37,145 nt of DNA, from assembly GCF_002965065.1 (NCBI RefSeq), contig NZ_PTRE01000067.1, positions 1 through 37,145 on the forward strand. Direction: 5' to 3'. Shown here one piece after another: positions 28,410 through 37,145 of this stretch. Each line of letters opens with the position of its first letter. Position 1 is the stretch's first letter. The translations under genes were made by a program, and so were the position numbers. The notes below the pieces were generated by a model. It saw only the letters and a program-made list of their open reading frames with translations, searched no databases and was not told the DNA's origin. This DNA comes from Escherichia sp. MOD1-EC7003 (lineage in GTDB: Bacteria; Pseudomonadota; Gammaproteobacteria; Enterobacterales; Enterobacteriaceae).

Positions 28410-31400
28410 TTACCCTACCGCTGGTGTCGGGTCATCGCCTTTGTAGTCGCGTTTGACTTCCGTCACCTCATCGCCCTTCGCGTTGTGCAGGTGCACTTCA
28501 AGCTGGTTAAAGGCAATGTTGATGTCGTTTTCACGGCATAACTGATCGATAGTACGGTTCAGCTCATCGACTGTACGGCTACGGTCACGCAGTTCACGCA
28601 CATACAGACGCAGCTCATGATCCAACGTGCTGGCACCAAACGCCGTGAAGAAGACTTCCGGCATTGGTTCGTGCATCACCCTTGGGTGCTCCGTCGCCGC
28701 CTTCAGCAACACTTTACGCACTTTTTCCAGATCGGAGCCATAGGCGACGCCCAGACGTATCACCAGACGCGTGGTGGTGTCGGTTAACGACCAGTTGATC
28801 AGACGTTCGGTAACAAACGCTTTGTTCGGGATGATCACTTCTTTGCGATCGAAATCGGTAATCGTTGTCGCACGAATACGGATCTTACTTACCGTCCCCG
28901 AGAAGCTACCAATGGTTACCGTATCGCCAATACGCACCGGACGCTCGAATAGAATGATCAAACCGGAAACGAAGTTACCGAAGATCTCTTGTAAACCAAA
29001 ACCAAGACCTACGGATAGTGCTGCCGCCAGCCACTGGAGTTTATCCCACGAGACGCCCAGCGATCCGAACACCGTCATCGCACCAACGGCAATAATGATG
29101 TAGTTAAGGATGGTAGTAATGGCATACGACGCGCCCTGGCGCATGTTCAGGCGCGAGAGCACCAACACTTCCAGCAAACCTGGCAGGTTGCGAATCAACG
29201 CCCAGGCCACCATTGAGGCGATAATCGCAAACAGCAGGCTGCCCATGGTGACGTTTTTCACCACCGCAGCGCCGGCTTCAGTGCCGTTGTAATGCCAGAG
29301 CGTGATACTGTCGAGATAGCTGAACACGGTGATCAAATCGGACCAAATTGCCCAGAACATGACACCGAACAGCGCAAACATCAGTAACATGGTAATACGC
29401 AGAGTTTGCTGGTTAACCTGCTCCAGTGCAATGGTGGGCTCTTCCGGCGGTTCGGCACCTTCTGCGCCCTCTTTCACCAGATTCTGCCGACGCGCCAGCG
29501 CACGACGCCAGGCGATACGCCGCGCCGCTACACTTAAGCCGCGCAATACCGTCTGGTACAGCAGGTTCCAGATGATCACGAGATAAACGGTTTCAATCCA
29601 ACGCCCGGAGAGGCGCAGCGTGGTGTAGAAATACCCCGTGGCGGTCAGCACCATCAACGCAATCGGGATAATCGACAGCACGGTAATGGTGACCAATCGC
29701 ATGGTGTGCGACTCTTTATCATGCCAGCTTTCGCGGCACATTGGCCATACCAGAAAGGCAATCAGCAGCAAGTTGAAGAAAATCATCGCCTGCCCCAGTA
29801 CATCATCCATCAAATGCCGCGGGGAAAGTTCTGCCACCACAGACCAGAAATGGATTGGCAGCAACGCGAGACTGATGCGGACAATTTGCCGACGCCAGTG
29901 GCTGGTCTGCTGTTCCGGCATGCCGAAGTGACGCACGGCAACACCATTTTTCTCCAGTACCTTCCAGCACAGGCCAAACACCAGCCAGAAAATCGCCAGT
30001 TTTTTGCTGAACGACCACAGCAGTTCGCTGATGTTGAGCTGCATGGTCAACAGAATCAGACCAACTGCGAGAATAATCAGGCACACCGGCAGCGCGCGGA
30101 TCAGGTCGATAAGAATTGCTTTTGGTGTGTTGAGCTGGCTGTCGTTACGCAGGGACCCCACAGCGGAAGCCAGTTTTTGTTGATATGCTTTCAACCAACC
30201 CAGACGCCAGTGGATCAGCCCGGCAATCAACAGCAGTGGCAAACCAGCGAGAAAAGCGATAAAAACGGCAGGCCAGGCTTTTTCCCAGTTCACCGTGATT
30301 TTCATCGACTTAAATTCATCTTTCAGGCTTTGTGGGAACGCTTTGATCCAGTCCCAGTCCATTGGACGGTTACTGTTCACCCAAAAGATTTGCTGAGTCA
30401 GGATGGATTTCAGGTTTTTCGACACACTCATTAACTGCTGTTGGTTAATTTGCAGGTTAATGGCCATCATCAGCTGGTTACCCAACTGTTTGTTAAGCTG
30501 ATCCAGCAACTCGCGACGCATATCAACGATTTGCAATAACGAATCGTGAACTTCGCTGTTGACTTCGTTGGTGTGCCCCTCTTCCAGCTTGTTGACGAAC
30601 GCATCGCTCTGGAAGAGAGCATCACGCTGCTGGTTGACTTCAAACTGTTCGAGACGCAAATCCGCAATGCGGTTGGTCATGTTTTCCAGTTCATCTGCCG
30701 AGGGCAGCGTTTGTTGCTGCTGGTAAAGGATACGAGACAACAGCAGGCTGCCCTTCAGGACGGCAATCTGCTCTTTAATATTGCGTTCCGATTGCAGCGC
30801 CCGCTCCAGCCAGTTTTTGACTTTGATGTTTTGCTGCATCAGCTGGTTACCGTTTTCAGTTGCGGTAATCAGACGCTGACTTAACTGCTGGTTAATTTCC
30901 AGTTCCTGCTTCACCAGCGGATTAGCCTGAATACGCGCAGCTTCATCCGGGGAGGCGGCTTCCTGCGCTGTTTTTTCGGTTAAGGTCAGGCGCTTGCTGT
31001 TTACCGCTTCTTGCAATAGTTGTAACTGGTGCTCCAGACGGGCACTGTTCGCCGTCACGTAATCACGCTGCTTTTGCAAGGTATCCTGTAAGACGGTGTT
31101 CCCTTCCAGGCTTTTACGCTGCTGGTCTATCTCAGCATTCAGCAAAACCTGTTGGGCCTGCATTAACACTTTCTGGCTGGGACGTAAGGCCGTATCGCCA
31201 ACGTCTGTGCCATCCAGGCGGCTGCGAATTTGTTGCAGCTGCTGCGAAGCGTTATACATCGCATTTTGCACGCGTTCAGGCTGCGTCTGTAACGAAACCA
31301 GCTGGCTGTTATAAGACGCCAGATCGTTTTGTGCGTTTTGCAAATCGTCAAGCGCCTGAGCAACGCGAGTTTCCAGCTGGCGCAACGAAAGTGTACTCAA

Positions 31401-31772
31401 AATTTTGCGCGTTTCTTCGTCGTTATCAACATCGCTAAGTGCATTTAACGCCACGGTCGCCTGGCGCATTTTTTCGGGCGCTTCAGCCACTTTTTGCCGT
31501 AACTGAACCGTCTCTTCTTTTATGCGATCAATTTTATCGAGAGCGGCTAATGTGTCGGTCAGATCCTGCTGCACCAGTTTGTCCTGAGCAGAAAGATCTT
31601 TTTGTTTATTAAGCGAGTCAAGTTGCGCCTGCAGGTCAGCTTTTGTCGGCAGATCACCATTCGATGGCGCTCGCGCAAACGCCGCGTTTTGGCATAGCAA
31701 GACCAAAACAAAAACAATGAATGCTGAAGAAACAAAATGCCGTGATCGTTTGTAATACTGGAACATAGTCAT
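28410..31772 (-). CDS. mscK: MscK (KefA), potassium-dependent mechanosensitive channel
   Basis: This 1120-residue protein has a signal peptide (cleavage near AFARA, about residue 34) and a large periplasmic region of glutamine-rich coiled coils (to about residue 480). A series of membrane helices follows, then a C-terminal MscS-like pore and cytoplasmic domain (LSVGLGFGLQEIFGNFVSG, IRIRATTITDFDRKEVIIPN). It opens under membrane tension and needs external K+. Its length equals that of E. coli KefA. It lies downstream of acrR on the same strand. A GGGGGC/GCCCCC hairpin just beyond the stop (28379-28401) lacks a T-tract. Confidence 0.97.
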   Translation of the reverse strand: MTMFQYYKRSRHFVSSAFIVFVLVLLCQNAAFARAPSNGDLPTKADLQAQLDSLNKQKDLSAQDKLVQQDLTDTLAALDKIDRIKEETVQLRQKVAEAPEKMRQATVALNALSDVDNDEETRKILSTLSLRQLETRVAQALDDLQNAQNDLASYNSQLVSLQTQPERVQNAMYNASQQLQQIRSRLDGTDVGDTALRPSQKVLMQAQQVLLNAEIDQQRKSLEGNTVLQDTLQKQRDYVTANSARLEHQLQLLQEAVNSKRLTLTEKTAQEAASPDEAARIQANPLVKQELEINQQLSQRLITATENGNQLMQQNIKVKNWLERALQSERNIKEQIAVLKGSLLLSRILYQQQQTLPSADELENMTNRIADLRLEQFEVNQQRDALFQSDAFVNKLEEGHTNEVNSEVHDSLLQIVDMRRELLDQLNKQLGNQLMMAINLQINQQQLMSVSKNLKSILTQQIFWVNSNRPMDWDWIKAFPQSLKDEFKSMKITVNWEKAWPAVFIAFLAGLPLLLIAGLIHWRLGWLKAYQQKLASAVGSLRNDSQLNTPKAILIDLIRALPVCLIILAVGLILLTMQLNISELLWSFSKKLAIFWLVFGLCWKVLEKNGVAVRHFGMPEQQTSHWRRQIVRISLALLPIHFWSVVAELSPRHLMDDVLGQAMIFFNLLLIAFLVWPMCRESWHDKESHTMRLVTITVLSIIPIALMVLTATGYFYTTLRLSGRWIETVYLVIIWNLLYQTVLRGLSVAARRIAWRRALARRQNLVKEGAEGAEPPEEPTIALEQVNQQTLRITMLLMFALFGVMFWAIWSDLITVFSYLDSITLWHYNGTEAGAAVVKNVTMGSLLFAIIASMVAWALIRNLPGLLEVLVLSRLNMRQGASYAITTILNYIIIAVGAMTVFGSLGVSWDKLQWLAAALSVGLGFGLQEIFGNFVSGLIILFERPVRIGDTVTIGSFSGTVSKIRIRATTITDFDRKEVIIPNKAFVTERLINWSLTDTTTRLVIRLGVAYGSDLEKVRKVLLKAATEHPRVMHEPMPEVFFTAFGASTLDHELRLYVRELRDRSRTVDELNRTIDQLCRENDINIAFNQLEVHLHNAKGDEVTEVKRDYKGDDPTPAVG

Positions 31773-31899
31773 GATGAATGAAGGTTTCTGAACCTGAAGA
31801 GCGACTTGAAAAAGTCAAACCGCAAGAATATCACGACGCAATGAACCAGAATAGCAACGGCGAAAATGTCCAGGAAAAATCCTGGGATCAGATTCAGGA

Positions 31900-32547
31900 T
31901 TATTCGTTAGTGGCAGGATAACGAAGCGTAGGGCACAGGAGATACGTCTCCAGTAAGATGGCGACGTAATCGCGAGCTTCTTTTTTAAGATCAAAAGATT
32001 GCGGGGCAAAGAGCCAATTTTCCATCAGGCCGGAAATATAGCCACGCATAATAATTGCTGCGCGACGCGTCATTAAATCCGCAGGCAACATTTTGGCGTC
32101 AATACAATGTTTTAACGTTTGTTCTATACGGTCATAACTTTCCAGGCAGAGATTACGTTGTGCCTGTTGCACAACAGCCATTTCTCCGACAAATTCGCAT
32201 TTGTGGAATATAATTTCCATCAATAATCGACGCCGCTCTTCTGTCACCGTGGTTTCAAGAACATGAATTAATATCTCTCTTAATACTGAGAGTGGATCAC
32301 CAGGGAATTTTGCCTGATACTCAAGTTCGAGTTCACCAATATTGGATTCTGACAGTTCCCAGATCTCACTGAACAAATCCGACTTGTCTTTAAAATGCCA
32401 GTAGATTGCACCGCGCGTAACGCCAGCTGCTTTTGCAATCTTACCCAGCGAGGTGGATGATACCCCCTGCTGTGAGAAAAGACGTAGAGCCACATCGAGG
32501 ATGTGTTGGCGCGTTTCCTGCGCTTCTTGTTTGGTTTTTCGTGCCAT
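31900..32547 (-). CDS. acrR: AcrR, TetR-family repressor of acrAB
   Basis: This 215-residue repressor has an N-terminal TetR helix-turn-helix (residues 10-55, with [16 protein letters not shown]) and a ligand-binding domain that senses pump substrates. It binds the 24-bp palindrome between acrR and acrA and represses acrAB and itself. Residue 36, just before the recognition helix-turn-helix core, is Lys (codon AAG at 32442-32440); I recall Glu there in E. coli and Salmonella. The frame is intact and the length is normal. Confidence 0.96.
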   Translation of the reverse strand: MARKTKQEAQETRQHILDVALRLFSQQGVSSTSLGKIAKAAGVTRGAIYWHFKDKSDLFSEIWELSESNIGELELEYQAKFPGDPLSVLREILIHVLETTVTEERRRLLMEIIFHKCEFVGEMAVVQQAQRNLCLESYDRIEQTLKHCIDAKMLPADLMTRRAAIIMRGYISGLMENWLFAPQSFDLKKEARDYVAILLETYLLCPTLRYPATNE

Positions 32548-32575
32548 ATGTTCGTGAATTTACAGGTGTTAGATT

Positions 32576-32599
32576 TACATACATTTGTGAATGTATGTA
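32576..32599. promoter_or_regulatory. AcrR operator in the acrR-acrA divergent region
   Basis: TACATACATTTGTGAATGTATGTA is a near-perfect 24-bp palindrome and is the known AcrR binding site. A candidate acrAB promoter overlaps it, with -35 TTTACA at 32574-32579 and -10 TACCAT at 32598-32603 (18-bp spacer), so bound AcrR would occlude RNA polymerase. MarA/SoxS/Rob activation is established for this promoter, but I did not resolve the marbox by eye. Confidence 0.9.
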
Positions 32600-32688
32600 C
32601 CATAGCACGACGATAATATAAACGCAGCAATGGGTTTATTAACTTCTGACCATTGACCAATTTGAAATCGGACACTCGAGGTTTACAT

Positions 32689-33882
32689 ATGAACAAAAAC
32701 AGAGGGTTTACGCCTCTGGCGGTCGTTCTGATGCTCTCAGGCAGCTTAGCCCTAACAGGATGTGACGACAAACAGGCCCAACAAGGTGGCCAGCAGATGC
32801 CTGCCGTTGGCGTAGTAACAGTCAAAACTGAACCTCTGCAGATTACAACCGAGCTTCCGGGTCGCACCAGTGCCTACCGGATCGCTGAAGTTCGTCCTCA
32901 AGTTAGCGGGATTATCCTGAAGCGTAATTTCAAAGAAGGTAGCGACATCGAAGCAGGTGTCTCTCTCTATCAGATTGATCCTGCGACCTATCAGGCAACA
33001 TACGACAGTGCGAAAGGTGATCTGGCGAAAGCCCAGGCTGCAGCCAATATTGCGCAATTGACGGTGAATCGTTATCAGAAACTGCTCGGTACTCAGTACA
33101 TCAGTAAGCAAGAGTACGATCAGGCTCTGGCTGATGCGCAACAGGCGAATGCTGCGGTAACTGCGGCGAAAGCTGCCGTTGAAACGGCGCGGATCAATCT
33201 GGCTTACACGAAAGTCACTTCTCCGATTAGCGGTCGCATTGGTAAGTCGAACGTGACGGAAGGTGCACTGGTACAGAACGGCCAAGCAACTGCGCTGGCA
33301 ACCGTGCAGCAACTTGATCCTATCTACGTTGATGTGACTCAGTCCAGCAATGACTTCCTGCGCCTGAAACAGGAACTGGCGAATGGCACGCTGGAACAAG
33401 AGAACGGCAAAGCCAAAGTGTCGCTGATCACCAGTGATGGCATTAAGTTCCCGCAGGACGGTACGCTGGAATTCTCTGACGTTACCGTTGATCAGAGCAC
33501 CGGGTCTATCACCCTACGCGCTATCTTCCCGAACCCGGATCACACTCTGCTGCCGGGTATGTTCGTACGCGCACGTCTGGAAGAAGGGCTTAATCCAAAC
33601 GCTATTTTAGTCCCGCAACAGGGCGTAACTCGTACGCCGCGTGGCGATGCCACCGTACTGGTGGTTGGCGCGGATGACAAAGTGGAAACCCGTCCGATCG
33701 TTGCAAGCCAGGCTATTGGCGATAAGTGGCTGGTGACAGAAGGTCTGAAAGCAGGCGAGCGCGTAGTAATAAGTGGGCTGCAGAAAGTGCGTCCTGGTGT
33801 CCAGGTAAAAGCACAAGAAGTTACCGCTGATACTAACCAGCAAGCCGCAAGCGGTACTCAGCCTGAACAGTCCAAGTCTTAA
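32689..33882 (+). CDS. acrA: AcrA, periplasmic adaptor lipoprotein of AcrAB-TolC
   Basis: This 397-residue membrane-fusion protein has a lipoprotein signal peptide ending in the lipobox LTGC, with C25 lipidated. It has a barrel-sandwich/lipoyl domain, a coiled-coil hairpin (about residues 98-170, rich in Ala and Gln), and beta-barrel and membrane-proximal domains. It bridges AcrB and TolC. I chose the ATG at 32689 (MNKNRGFTPL); an upstream ATG at 32653 would add 12 residues before the signal peptide. acrB follows after 22 bp in the same operon. Confidence 0.98.
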   Translation: MNKNRGFTPLAVVLMLSGSLALTGCDDKQAQQGGQQMPAVGVVTVKTEPLQITTELPGRTSAYRIAEVRPQVSGIILKRNFKEGSDIEAGVSLYQIDPATYQATYDSAKGDLAKAQAAANIAQLTVNRYQKLLGTQYISKQEYDQALADAQQANAAVTAAKAAVETARINLAYTKVTSPISGRIGKSNVTEGALVQNGQATALATVQQLDPIYVDVTQSSNDFLRLKQELANGTLEQENGKAKVSLITSDGIKFPQDGTLEFSDVTVDQSTGSITLRAIFPNPDHTLLPGMFVRARLEEGLNPNAILVPQQGVTRTPRGDATVLVVGADDKVETRPIVASQAIGDKWLVTEGLKAGERVVISGLQKVRPGVQVKAQEVTADTNQQAASGTQPEQSKS

Positions 33883-33901
33883 CTTAAACAGGAGCCGTTA
33901 A

Positions 33902-37054
<3,153 letters not shown>

Positions 37055-37081
37055 TACAACGTGTAATCACGAAGGCCGCGC

Positions 37082-37111
37082 AGCGCTGAGGAATCCCCAT
37101 AAATCAGCGCT
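37082..37111 (+). terminator. Hairpin downstream of acrB
   Basis: AGCGCTGA (37082-37089) and TCAGCGCT (37104-37111) form a perfect 8-bp stem with a 14-base loop, 27 bp after the acrB stop. The following bases are AATAAACC, so it is a poor intrinsic terminator and may instead stabilise the mRNA 3' end. The window ends 34 bp later. Confidence 0.35.
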
Positions 37112-37145
37112 AATAAACCAACACCATATTCTGGTAGGTTTTGGC

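Noticed and set aside
29706..30434. A 242-codon plus-strand frame within mscK
   Set aside because: It is a shadow frame with low-complexity Gln/His/Pro content. mscK on the other strand is full length.
32653..32688. N-terminal extension of acrA from the ATG at 32653
   Set aside because: It would put 12 residues before a clean lipoprotein signal peptide. The 397-residue form matches the known AcrA.

Overview
The window is chromosomal DNA from Escherichia coli or a very close relative. Nearly every gene is a recognisable E. coli core gene at full family length, and the order matches the acrB to fetB segment of E. coli K-12 as I recall it, read here in reverse orientation. No prophage, IS element, tRNA, rRNA or CRISPR array was seen.

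Layout. Positions 1-3088: iron-export ABC operon fetAB (minus strand), divergent from qmcA-ybbJ (SPFH membrane protein plus NfeD-like partner). Positions 3083-3340: a tandem REP/BIME array. Positions 3341-4881: an intergenic stretch and an unrecognised gene of about 407 codons, which I do not recall from K-12. Positions 4882-9706: a copper and amino-acid cluster with cueR (Cu(I) sensor), ybaT (APC transporter), an internally deleted glsA/ybaS glutaminase remnant, and divergent copA with a CueR-type 19-bp-spacer promoter and an internal frameshift signal for the CopA(Z) chaperone. Positions 9820-11776: ybaQ (HigA-like orphan antitoxin), ybaP (TraB/GumN family), the small RNA chiX and ybaK. Positions 11813-18254: ushA, fsr, ybaL and gsk (nucleotide salvage, drug efflux, cation/proton antiport). 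Positions 18406-21100: aes, hemH, adk. Positions 21315-27427: htpG, then the recR-ybaB-dnaX DNA-maintenance cluster, apt and ybaN. Positions 27497-31772: priC, rsmS/ybaM and mscK. Positions 31900-37054: acrR divergent from acrAB, with the AcrR operator between them.

How the genes work together. CueR senses Cu(I) and drives copA, whose mRNA can encode both the exporter and a cytosolic chaperone. AcrR controls the AcrAB part of the tripartite AcrAB-TolC pump. gsk, apt, adk and ushA belong to purine salvage and nucleotide metabolism. priC, dnaX and recR serve replication and repair.

The two features that most set this strain apart from my memory of K-12 are the extra gene at 3658-4881, which ends flush against cueR and carries a ParB/sulfiredoxin-like DGHHK motif, and the in-frame internal deletion that reduces glsA to 76 codons. 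No wholly new system can be proven from the sequence alone; the unrecognised gene is the best candidate for novelty. Comparisons with K-12 rest on recall, not on a search.
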